NCBI RefSeq assembly: GCF_003945345.1
Contig: NZ_AP019308.1
Coordinates: forward strand, 5,384,501 to 5,448,500
Length of the DNA: 64,000 nt
Reading direction: 5' to 3'
From: Paenibacillus baekrokdamisoli
GTDB taxonomy: Bacteria > Bacillota > Bacilli > Paenibacillales > Paenibacillaceae
Shown here piece after piece: positions 41,442 to 48,004 of this stretch. Position 1 is the stretch's first letter, and each line of letters starts with the position of its first letter. The position numbers were made by a program, and so were the translations under genes. The notes below the pieces were generated by a model. That model was not told the DNA's origin and did not search any database. It saw nothing but the letters and a program-made list of their open reading frames with translations.

Positions 41442-42233
41442 TTACTCAAACCACTTCTTAATAAGCTGATCTTTCACTCCATTATCGCTAAGCTCTTTCA
41501 ATGCTTTGTTTATATCGCCCACTAATGGAGAGCCTTTAGGAAGGGCTATCGCATATCCCTCTTCCTTCTCAGCGGGGATAACAGTAAATTTCAAATCCGG
41601 ATTGTCCTTCACATAGCCTTTGGCCACTGCATCTTCAATGATGGCCGCATCGATGCGATTCGATTTAAGCTCTTGAAACAGATCGGGGATCCGGTTTAGT
41701 TTTTTGATTGCGGCATCTTTGAGATCAGCAACGACCTGTTCTTGAGTAGATCCAAGCTGAACCCCTATTCGCTTATTCTTGAGTTCTTCCAGCGTTGCAT
41801 AGGGCGCATCGACCTTCGAAGCAATGGTATTCTTCGCCACAAAATAAACGTCGGAGAAGTCTACATTCTTCTGGCGTGCCGGTGTGATCGACATGCCGGA
41901 CATAACAAAATCCACTCGTTTCGACTGAAGGGCTGCTATCAATCCATTGAAATCCATGCTTTGAATTTTCAGCTCATAGCCCAGTTTAGTTGCTATAGCT
42001 CTCGCAATATCAATGTCAAAACCGATGATATCGCCGTTATTCTTAGCATCTACATTCTCGTAGGGCGGATAATCGGGTGAAGTACCAAGAATGAGAACCT
42101 TCTTATCCCCTGAAGACGATGCTGCTGGGTTGGCATTTGAGTTAGAAGCACTTTTACCGCTGCCGCATCCAGCAAGTGTAAGCAGTCCAATAAGCAAAAT
42201 GGTAATGAGCTGTATACCCTGACTTTTTTTCAT
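41442..42233 (-). CDS. Polar amino acid ABC transporter substrate-binding lipoprotein (SBP family 3)
   Basis: A 263-residue lipoprotein: signal with lipobox LAGC (about residue 23), a Ser/Ala-rich linker, then a type-3 solute-binding domain. The fold shows SPDYPPYENVDAKNNGDIIGFDIDIARAIATKLG, the GLIAALQSKRVDFVMSGMSITPARQKNVDFSDVYF block and KNKRIGVQLGSTQE. These are hallmarks of glutamine/arginine/cystine-type binding proteins. The ATG at 42233 has GGAGTG; a GTG three codons upstream is less likely. It is first gene of the three-gene importer on the minus strand. Confidence 0.92.
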   Translation of the reverse strand: MKKSQGIQLITILLIGLLTLAGCGSGKSASNSNANPAASSSGDKKVLILGTSPDYPPYENVDAKNNGDIIGFDIDIARAIATKLGYELKIQSMDFNGLIAALQSKRVDFVMSGMSITPARQKNVDFSDVYFVAKNTIASKVDAPYATLEELKNKRIGVQLGSTQEQVVADLKDAAIKKLNRIPDLFQELKSNRIDAAIIEDAVAKGYVKDNPDLKFTVIPAEKEEGYAIALPKGSPLVGDINKALKELSDNGVKDQLIKKWFE

Positions 42234-42264
42234 GATGTTCACTCCTGTTGTCCATTCTTTTTCT

Positions 42265-42280
42265 TTGCATAAATATGCAA
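42265..42280. promoter_or_regulatory. Palindrome TTGCATAAATATGCAA upstream of the amino acid transporter
   Basis: Perfect 7-bp arms with a 2-base centre, 32 bases before the binding-protein start. It could be an operator. No cognate regulator gene is adjacent, and the promoter itself could not be placed. Confidence 0.35.
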
Positions 42281-42468
42281 CTTTAAATATAACAGCTGAA
42301 GAAGCTGTCTTCTAATGGGAAAATATTCTTTGTTAAAAAAAGGAATACTTTCTCGCCAAAAAGTGGTCTTTACATATCATTTCCAGCTATCCTTAGGTTA
42401 TTAATCTGTTTTTAAACTCATGGCCTGTTTGCCTAGAGGGGTGACATCTAGTCACTATTTTTTGTCAT

Positions 42469-42498
42469 TTGAAACTTTAACAGCAAAAGTGATACAAT
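42469..42498 (+). promoter_or_regulatory. Promoter of the queCDEF operon
   Basis: TTGAAA (42469-42474), an 18-base spacer and TACAAT (42493-42498). The start near 42505 places the preQ1 aptamer about 40 bases into the transcript. Confidence 0.6.
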
Positions 42499-42540
42499 TC
42501 ATATAACAGCATACAATTCCAAGTGAAGTTTAGTGGCTTG

Positions 42541-42577
42541 GGAGAGGTTCTAGCGACACCCTCTATAAAAAACTAAG
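42541..42577 (+). ncRNA. Class I preQ1 riboswitch aptamer
   Basis: The sequence contains the invariant GAGGTTCTAGC, ACACCCTCTAT and AAAAAACTAA blocks of the preQ1-I aptamer: a P1 stem AGAGG/CCTCT and an A-rich tail that forms the H-type pseudoknot with the loop. It lies in the leader of queC, first gene of preQ1 synthesis, and is followed immediately by a terminator, so preQ1 is expected to switch the operon off. Confidence 0.97.
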
Positions 42578-42578
42578 G

Positions 42579-42614
42579 AAACGGTTCCTCCTTGGGTACC
42601 GTTTTTTATTTTTT
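42579..42614 (+). terminator. Riboswitch-controlled terminator before queC
   Basis: AAACGG pairs with CCGTTT around an inner CC/GG, followed by a long T-rich tail (TTTTTTATTTTTT). It lies directly 3' of the aptamer A-rich tail, the expression platform for transcription attenuation. Confidence 0.85.
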
Positions 42615-42693
42615 AAGAAGCTATTTTCATGCTTTTGTCCTAGAGTCTCTCGTGCGTTTGCCTAGTGAAGGGTAGAACAGAGAGGAGTTATAT

Positions 42694-43362
42694 ATGATGC
42701 AATCAAACAAAGCGATTGTCGTCTTTAGTGGTGGGCAGGACAGTACGACATGTTTGTTCAAAGCCATGAAGGAATTTGATACGGTGGAGGCAGTTACGTT
42801 CGATTACGGCCAGCGTCATAAGCTGGAACTGGAATGCGCTGCTCGAATTGCAGCGGAATTCAATATTCAGCAGCATGTGCTGGATATGTCTTTGATTAAT
42901 CAGCTAGCTCCGAACGCACTAACGAGAACCGATATAGCTATCGAGCAGAAGGAAGGCGAGCTGCCTTCGACCTTTGTGGATGGACGCAACCTGCTGTTTC
43001 TTTCCTTTGCAGCTGTACTTGCGAAGCAGAAAGGCGCCAAGCACATTATAACGGGTGTGAGCCAGTCTGATTTCAGTGGATATCCAGACTGTAGGGATGT
43101 CTTCATCAAGTCGCTCAATGTCACGATAAATTTGGCGATGGATTATGAATTCGTCATTGATACCCCGCTGATGTGGCTGACCAAAGCGCAGACATGGCAA
43201 TTAGCCGATGATTTGGGCGCTTATGATTATGTAAAGAACAATACTCTAACCTGCTACGAGGGGATCATTGCGGATGGCTGCGGCGAATGTCCGGCTTGTC
43301 TGCTGCGTGCCAGAGGGGTTGACCAATACGAAGCGGCGAGAAGGGAAGGGCGGCGACTATGA
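42694..43362 (+). CDS. queC: 7-cyano-7-deazaguanine (preQ0) synthase QueC
   Basis: A 222-residue enzyme converting 7-carboxy-7-deazaguanine to preQ0 with ATP and ammonia. The PP-loop SGGQDSTTC is at residues 12-20. The conserved FDYGQRH and the C-terminal zinc motif (Cys in LTCYEG, then CGECPACLLRARG) are intact. Length is as in Bacillus QueC. The ribosome site is AGAGGAG. It is first gene after the preQ1 riboswitch; its TGA overlaps the queD ATG. Confidence 0.98.
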   Translation: MMQSNKAIVVFSGGQDSTTCLFKAMKEFDTVEAVTFDYGQRHKLELECAARIAAEFNIQQHVLDMSLINQLAPNALTRTDIAIEQKEGELPSTFVDGRNLLFLSFAAVLAKQKGAKHIITGVSQSDFSGYPDCRDVFIKSLNVTINLAMDYEFVIDTPLMWLTKAQTWQLADDLGAYDYVKNNTLTCYEGIIADGCGECPACLLRARGVDQYEAARREGRRL

Positions 43363-43808
43363 TTCAGCAAATCTACCCATCGGCTGCGCATCCTTTCCGA
43401 TATGAATTGAATAAAGACATGCAGTTTGCCGCCGCTCATTATGTCCCAAGTGAGAGCGCGGGCGCATGCAGCCGGGTGCATGGACATACCTATTTTGTCA
43501 ATGTCACAGTCGCAGGAGACGAGCTCGATGAGAGCGGGTTTCTCGTTAATTTCTCACAGATTAAGAAGCTTATACACAACCGCTTTGACCATTCCTTGCT
43601 GAATGATCATTCCGCTTTATTTAGTGATGAAGATCCGAATCGTTATCCAACGACGGAGAATGTGGCAAGAATAATAGCCGAACTTGTCAGCGATTTTCTT
43701 GCCCAGACAGTTAACAAGCCGCAATGTGTGCAGATTTTTTTGAGGGAAACACCTACTAGCTATGTGATCTATCGTCCTTATGCGGCGGGAGGCAATCGTC
43801 ATGAGTAG
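43359..43808 (+). CDS. queD: 6-carboxy-5,6,7,8-tetrahydropterin synthase QueD
   Basis: A 149-residue PTPS-family enzyme turning dihydroneopterin triphosphate into 6-carboxytetrahydropterin. The zinc ligands are visible as His in FAAAHYVP and the His-Gly-His in CSRVHGHTY, whose Cys is the catalytic residue. A His of the charge relay follows in DHSLLN, and Glu occurs near the end in FLRETPTS. Overlaps queC by four bases and queE by eight, so the operon is tightly coupled. Confidence 0.97.
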   Translation: MIQQIYPSAAHPFRYELNKDMQFAAAHYVPSESAGACSRVHGHTYFVNVTVAGDELDESGFLVNFSQIKKLIHNRFDHSLLNDHSALFSDEDPNRYPTTENVARIIAELVSDFLAQTVNKPQCVQIFLRETPTSYVIYRPYAAGGNRHE

Positions 43809-44520
43809 CCGTTTTCCCGTCATGGAAATTTTCGGCCCTACGATTCAAGGTGAGGGGATGGTCATTGGTCAAAAGACGATGTTCGTCCGCACAGCAGGCT
43901 GTGACTATCAATGTGCTTGGTGTGATTCAGCTTTTACGTGGGACGGCACGGGGAAAGAAGATATTCGGATGCTGACAGCGGAGGAGATCGCCGCGGAATT
44001 ACGCGAAATAGGAGGTACTACTCATGTTACGATTTCCGGAGGAAATCCAGCGCTTCTGCCCCATTTGAACGAGCTTATTGATCGGCTGCATGAGCAAGGA
44101 ATCACGGTTGCCTTGGAGACGCAGGGCAGCCTCTGGAAGAATTGGTTTTTGCAAATTGATGAATTGACACTCTCACCTAAACCGCCGAGTTCGGGCATGA
44201 CGACAGATTGGTCGCAATTAGATGCGATTGTTGCTCAGCTCACAGAGCATGAACGGGCTTTCAGTCTCAAGGTTGTTGTATTTGATGAAGCAGATTTGCA
44301 GTATGCGGTCACGGTGCATGAGCGGTACAAGCAGGTTCCCTTCTACCTTCAGGCGGGGAATGACGATGTCATTCAGGAGGATACATCGGTCTTATTAAAC
44401 CGTCTTATCGAACGGTACAAGTGGCTGGTGGACATGGTTATCGCATCCTCAGCACTGACGAATGTCAGAGTGCTACCCCAATTACATGCCTGGTTATGGG
44501 GCAATAAACGAGGCAAATAA
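43801..44520 (+). CDS. queE: 7-carboxy-7-deazaguanine synthase QueE (radical SAM)
   Basis: A 239-residue radical SAM enzyme making the deazapurine ring. The cluster motif CDYQCAWCD (CxxxCxxC) is at about residues 34-41, followed by the SAM-binding TISGGNPALL. The upstream open frame adds seven codons inside queD; the ATG at 43801 with GGGAGG eight bases before is the better start. Product goes to QueC. Confidence 0.97.
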   Translation: MSSRFPVMEIFGPTIQGEGMVIGQKTMFVRTAGCDYQCAWCDSAFTWDGTGKEDIRMLTAEEIAAELREIGGTTHVTISGGNPALLPHLNELIDRLHEQGITVALETQGSLWKNWFLQIDELTLSPKPPSSGMTTDWSQLDAIVAQLTEHERAFSLKVVVFDEADLQYAVTVHERYKQVPFYLQAGNDDVIQEDTSVLLNRLIERYKWLVDMVIASSALTNVRVLPQLHAWLWGNKRGK

Positions 44521-44552
44521 GAATAGGCAGCGATGATAAGGAGAGATGGATA

Positions 44553-45050
44553 GTGGCAGGTCGTGACGAAGCAGCTTTAGAAGGAATTAGCCTATTAGGC
44601 AATCAGGGAACACAGTATGCGGCTACTTATACGCCATCGATATTAGAGGCGTTTGATAATAAACATCCTTACCGGGATTACAGGGTGAAGTTTAACTGTC
44701 CAGAATTCACAAGTCTTTGCCCGATCACGGGACAACCGGACTTTGCGACTATTTATATCGCATACATTCCCGATCTTAAGATGGTGGAGAGCAAGTCGCT
44801 CAAGCTCTATCTATTCAGTTTCCGCAACCATGGTGATTTCCATGAAGACTGTATCAATATCATTATGAATGATCTAATCAACCTAATGTCGCCGCGTTAT
44901 ATCGAGGTTTGGGGTAAATTCACTCCGCGGGGAGGCATCTCCATCGATCCATACTGCAATTATGGACGTCCAGGTACTAAGTATGAGGAAATGGCCTCAT
45001 ACCGCATGATGAATCATGACCTGTATCCGGAGAAAGTCGATAATCGGTAG
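44553..45050 (+). CDS. queF: preQ0 reductase (NADPH-dependent 7-cyano-7-deazaguanine reductase) QueF
   Basis: A 165-residue unimodular QueF reducing preQ0 to preQ1. The catalytic Cys is in FTSLCPITGQPDFATIYIAYIPD, with the downstream QueF motif ESKSLKLYLFSFRNHGDFHE. It starts at GTG with GGAGAG before it. It completes the path GTP to preQ1 for queuosine tRNA modification; tgt and queA are not in the window. Confidence 0.98.
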   Translation: MAGRDEAALEGISLLGNQGTQYAATYTPSILEAFDNKHPYRDYRVKFNCPEFTSLCPITGQPDFATIYIAYIPDLKMVESKSLKLYLFSFRNHGDFHEDCINIIMNDLINLMSPRYIEVWGKFTPRGGISIDPYCNYGRPGTKYEEMASYRMMNHDLYPEKVDNR

Positions 45051-45066
45051 TCAAGGAGTAGATGAT

Positions 45067-45408
45067 GTGGGAGACCAACGGTTTAAGGATTCTGTAGAGA
45101 CAACGCTTAAGGTTATCGGGGGCAAATGGAAGCTGGTAATCCTATGCCATCTTATAGATGGGGTAAGACGATTCGGGGAATTGAAGCGGGATATGCCCCA
45201 TATTACACAGAAGATGCTGACTCAGCAGCTTCGTGAATTAGAGCTGGATGGCATTATCGATCGCAAAGTGTACACACAAGTACCGCCCAAAGTGGAATAT
45301 TCCTTAACAGAATATGGCTTGACGATCAAGGATGTTCTTAATGTCCTATCCAAGTGGGGCGATCAGCATCAACAGATTATCCCGCCTTTACCGGCGGATG
45401 ACAGGTAG
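45067..45408 (+). CDS. hxlR: HxlR family transcriptional regulator
   Basis: A 113-residue winged-helix regulator: VETTLKVIGGKWKLVILCHLIDGVRRFGELKRDMPHITQKMLTQQL pattern typical of HxlR/DUF24. The GTG at 45067 has GGAG eight bases before and gives the usual length. The symbol is supported by position: it precedes hxlA/hxlB sequences as in Bacillus, where HxlR activates the formaldehyde-induced ribulose monophosphate genes. Unlike YodB-type members there is no Cys near position 6 with this start. The protein looks intact, but its target genes are broken. Confidence 0.88.
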   Translation: MGDQRFKDSVETTLKVIGGKWKLVILCHLIDGVRRFGELKRDMPHITQKMLTQQLRELELDGIIDRKVYTQVPPKVEYSLTEYGLTIKDVLNVLSKWGDQHQQIIPPLPADDR

Positions 45409-45436
45409 TAGGATAGGAATCATTCATCAGAATTGA

Positions 45437-45469
45437 GAATCTCCAATCGAACGTTGGAGGTTCTTTTTT
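45437..45469 (+). terminator. Rho-independent terminator after hxlR
   Basis: GAATCTCCAA pairs with TTGGAGGTTC (one G-T) followed by six T. Confidence 0.85.
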
Positions 45470-45521
45470 ATTGGTTCTTTTTGTTTGTGATCGCTCCAAT
45501 AAGTGTCGATAAGCCTCCCTA

Positions 45522-45563
45522 TAGTATCCAAATGGGTACTACGTTACAGAAAGGTGCGTACTA
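45522..45563 (+). promoter_or_regulatory. Candidate HxlR operator upstream of hxlA
   Basis: The dyad TAGTATCC-AAAT-GGGTACTA (45522-45541, one mismatch) is followed by a third half site GTACTA at 45558-45563, 22 bases from the second. TAGTA/TACTA dyads suit HxlR/DUF24 proteins. It lies 70-110 bases before hxlA. Confidence 0.55.
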
Positions 45564-45633
45564 TCTTTTTCAAAAGTTAGGTCGTAAAATAAGGCGAATC
45601 AAACAAACTACTTACTTTAGGAGTGAAGAATCC

Positions 45634-46285
45634 ATGAAACTTCAATTAGCGTTAGACCTGGTCAACACCGAAGAAGCAAAGCAGTTGGTGAAAGAAGTGG
45701 AATCCTATATAGATATCGTTGAGATCGGTACGCCGGTCGTCATTAATGAAGGACTGCGAGCAGTTACTGCAATTAAAGAAGCCTTTCCACATCTACAAGT
45801 ACTAGCAGATCTGAAGGTTATGGATGCAGCGGGCTATGAAGTGATGAAAGCTTCTGAAGCAGGCGCGGATATCGTCACGATACTTGGCGTAGCTGAAGAT
45901 ATGACCGATGGGTATCGATGCGCATGTTGTTGGTGAAACGGTAACTCCTAGTCTTGGGAAAGAGGACATTCTGCTGATTGGTTCCGGTTCTGGGGAGACG
46001 AAGTCGTTAATACCCATAGCTGAGAAGGCGAAGCATTTAGGTGGAACCGTTGCTGTATTAACGATTGCACAGGAATCGACCATGGGGCGGCTAGCGAATC
46101 TTGTCGTGGAGCTGCCAGGCTCACCCAAGGACCAAGCCGGAAGCGAGTATCCGACGATCCAGCCCATGGGAGCCTTATTCGAGCAGCTTCTCTTGTTATT
46201 CTGTGATGCTGTTATCTTGAAGCTGATGGAGAAACGAGAATTAGACTCTACAACGATGTATGGCAGGCATGCCAATTTAGAATAA
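45634..46285 (+). pseudogene. hxlAB': hxlA-hxlB deletion fusion (formaldehyde-fixing RuMP enzymes), non-functional
   Basis: From 45634 the frame reads the first about 92 residues of 3-hexulose-6-phosphate synthase (LQLALDLVNTEEAKQLV, VEIGTPVVINEG, LADLKVMDAAGYEVMKASEAGADIVTILGVAEDMT). Near 45907 the sequence changes frame by one and becomes the last about 125 residues of 6-phospho-3-hexuloisomerase (GSGSGETKSL, VLTIAQESTMGRLANLVVELPG, QPMGALFEQLL). The second half of hxlA and the first third of hxlB are missing, roughly 500-550 bases judged from normal lengths. The ribosome site GGAGTG and start are intact. Neither enzyme can be made. Confidence 0.9.
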
Positions 46286-46299
46286 AGCGAAGTTAATGG

Positions 46300-46374
46300 G
46301 GCTGTCAAAAAATGAATGGAATAAACGAACAAAGATGCCTGATCATATGATCCTGGCATCTTTGCTCGTTTATT
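46300..46374. terminator. GGCTGTC box and long hairpin between convergent genes
   Basis: AATAAACGA-A-CAAAGATGCC pairs with GGCATCTTTG-C-TCGTTTATT (46320-46339/46355-46374) around a palindromic loop, a stem of about 20 bp with one mismatch. GGCTGTC at 46300-46306 precedes it, as at 21400 and 24922. It probably ends transcription of the hxl remnant and of the convergent collagen-like gene. Confidence 0.65.
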
Positions 46375-46392
46375 AGGGTTCAGTGTACCTAT

Positions 46393-46722
46393 TTAGAAGC
46401 AAGTAAAAGTAGTAATTTGGTTGAGATCCATCCCTTGATACATCCAGAACCTACCGTTCCATCTAAATCCAGCGACGGATGTACGTCCTACGAATACGGG
46501 ATAAAACCAGAATTGCTGACCATTTCTGAGCCAGATATAAGTGTTTCGAAACAAACAACCGGCGATCGCGCCGGGGTCAACAGCAAATGCAGAAGCAGCA
46601 GGCATTTGGGGTGTGAATGATGGAGGTGGAGCTGTTGGGCCTTGTGAACCTTGCGGTCCTGATGGTCCTGATGGTCCTGATGGTCCAGGTGGTCTTGGCG
46701 GTGGAGGGGGCATGAATCCCAT
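46393..46722 (-). CDS. Small protein with Pro-rich/collagen-like start and conserved aromatic C-terminus
   Basis: A protein of about 109 residues. A run of five prolines and Gly-Pro-Ser/Gln triplets (PPGPSGPSGPSGPQGSQGP) is followed by a domain rich in Trp, Tyr and Phe: FRNTYIWLRNGQQFWFYPVFVGRTSVAGFRW and MDLNQITTFTCF. The aromatic domain resembles small Bacillales proteins of unknown role. There is no signal peptide. The start is uncertain: the ATG at 46722 has AAGGAGTG, while an ATG at 46767 is also open. A spore or surface role is a guess from the collagen-like repeat. Confidence 0.65.
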   Translation of the reverse strand: MGFMPPPPPRPPGPSGPSGPSGPQGSQGPTAPPPSFTPQMPAASAFAVDPGAIAGCLFRNTYIWLRNGQQFWFYPVFVGRTSVAGFRWNGRFWMYQGMDLNQITTFTCF

Positions 46723-46849
46723 TAGAAATGTCACTCCTTCTTGTGTGGGCTGCAACATCATATGCAAGTGAGAATGTGATGGATTGGACGTATGGCCTCT
46801 ATTATTCGCCTTTGAGTGCTGGGTGGAATCATTATTTGGTGTAGATAGG

Positions 46850-47605
46850 CTATAAAAGTACAGCTAACTTGGTACCAAGTATCGATACGAGTAGTCTAGA
46901 GGATGTAAATTGATTGCCTGACCATGTCAGAAGATTATCGACATACCCGAGCGTATCCGCATTGATAGTGCCGATAATTCGCTGCATGGCTAGTAGATCG
47001 AAGCTCGTCACCTTATCATTCGAAACGATGGGGCTGAGTGCTCCTAGAGCAAGAACCTCGCCCTTGGTTGGCTGCTTTAGCTTCCCATCCTCATTATAAT
47101 ACTGGGATAAATAATCAGGCCCTTTGGTGCTGATGTCTATGATGAACAAGATGTCAAGCTGGGGACTGGATACACTTACCTTATACTGATCCTCGTAGAA
47201 TACATTGAATTTGTATTCGTTATTATAGGTGTCCACATCAAACAGCTTGTGCAGCCTGTTATCCTTGAACGAATAGATGTAGAAGAAACCGTATCCTCCG
47301 CTGCCTCCGGAATCGATACTGACGAGGATATCGGGGATATGATCCTTATCGAAATCCCCAAGAAACAGTCTCGCATTGTATCCGGCATTGTTTGGGAAGC
47401 TGACGGTCATGCTTCTGTTCGAGTGGCCATCTTGAATGACTAGTGTAATTTGGTCAGCAAATTCACTCGCAGCATCAGCCTTATTGCCAATTAGATAAAC
47501 AAGATCAAGTTTTCCATCTCCGGTTACGTCCCCTCGCTTCCTGTCCAACACGACTCTGTTTCTTGTAAAATATTCATAAGCATGTGTATGGTAAAGCGTG
47601 CTCAT
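46850..47605 (-). CDS. FG-GAP/VCBS repeat protein
   Basis: A 251-residue protein with calcium-binding-like FG-GAP/VCBS motifs: GDVTGDGKLDLVYLIGNK and LGDFDKDHIPDILVSIDSGGSGGYGFFYIY, each a D-x-D/N-x-D-G blade loop. It has no signal peptide with this start (ATG 47605 after GGGGG); the frame extends 21 codons upstream. Similar proteins occur in Bacillales as hypothetical, possibly spore-coat, proteins. The neighbour at 46393-46722 is on the same strand. Confidence 0.75.
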   Translation of the reverse strand: MSTLYHTHAYEYFTRNRVVLDRKRGDVTGDGKLDLVYLIGNKADAASEFADQITLVIQDGHSNRSMTVSFPNNAGYNARLFLGDFDKDHIPDILVSIDSGGSGGYGFFYIYSFKDNRLHKLFDVDTYNNEYKFNVFYEDQYKVSVSSPQLDILFIIDISTKGPDYLSQYYNEDGKLKQPTKGEVLALGALSPIVSNDKVTSFDLLAMQRIIGTINADTLGYVDNLLTWSGNQFTSSRLLVSILGTKLAVLL

Positions 47606-47711
47606 CTGGATGCCCCCTATTCTAAAGTCAATCCTGCTCCTGCCTATACGTATGTGGGCAAATAGCAAATGGCTTGTGTGTTTGCCCAGATTACGGAGAG
47701 ATTCGAGTTAA

Positions 47712-47876
47712 ACCGAAGAGGTTGGGAATTATAAAGCAATAAACAAGCTACCAGCGCAAGATCAAGCACGGGAAGCGCAGCAGTTCGCAAAAATCAGCCA
47801 GTTATCCGAGCAGTATGGCTTAAATGCGAAATATTCCTCGCAGGTATATAGAGTCATTATTGACAAAGATGGATGA
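47712..47876 (+). pseudogene. Chorismate mutase (AroQ class) C-terminal fragment
   Basis: The frame reads VGNYKAINKLPAQDQAREAQQFAKISQLSEQYGLN and ends VYRVIIDKDG, following the AroQ pattern VGxYK-x-N-x-LP-x-x-D-x-AREA...A-x-x-YGL-x...I. The first helix with its catalytic Arg is absent: an in-frame stop lies at 47709. About half of a roughly 90-residue domain remains. It is upstream of hmp. Confidence 0.65.
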
Positions 47877-47924
47877 GCGGCTGCGAGTCCTCTGCTATGC
47901 AAAATTCATCAATCGTTACCTTTT

Positions 47925-47969
47925 ACTGTGATTGCAATCACAGTGCTCATAATCTTTCCCACGTATACT
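47925..47969 (+). promoter_or_regulatory. hmp promoter with a perfect Fnr/Crp-type box
   Basis: A 20-bp perfect palindrome with TGTGA-N6-TCACA core occupies 47925-47944 (core 47927-47942). TATACT at 47964-47969 can act as -10; the start near 47976 would place the palindrome centre at -41.5, the class II activator position. TGTGA-N6-TCACA is the Fnr consensus of Bacillus and the Crp consensus of enterics. An alternative -10 (CATAAT, 47948) would make the site overlap the core promoter and act as a repressor site. Confidence 0.7.
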
Positions 47970-48004
47970 TGGTTCATATGTTGATTCAAGAAAGTGAGGG
48001 TATC

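Noticed and set aside
45433..45633. Extension of hxlA upstream to a TTG at 45433
   Set aside because: The added 67 residues are hydrophobic/basic, cover a terminator and operator, and hxlA has its own GGAGTG site and ATG at 45634.
46800..46849. Short plus-strand frame rich in Trp/Tyr (about 46782-46845)
   Set aside because: About 20 codons, no ribosome site or homologous motif; probably upstream DNA of the minus-strand gene.
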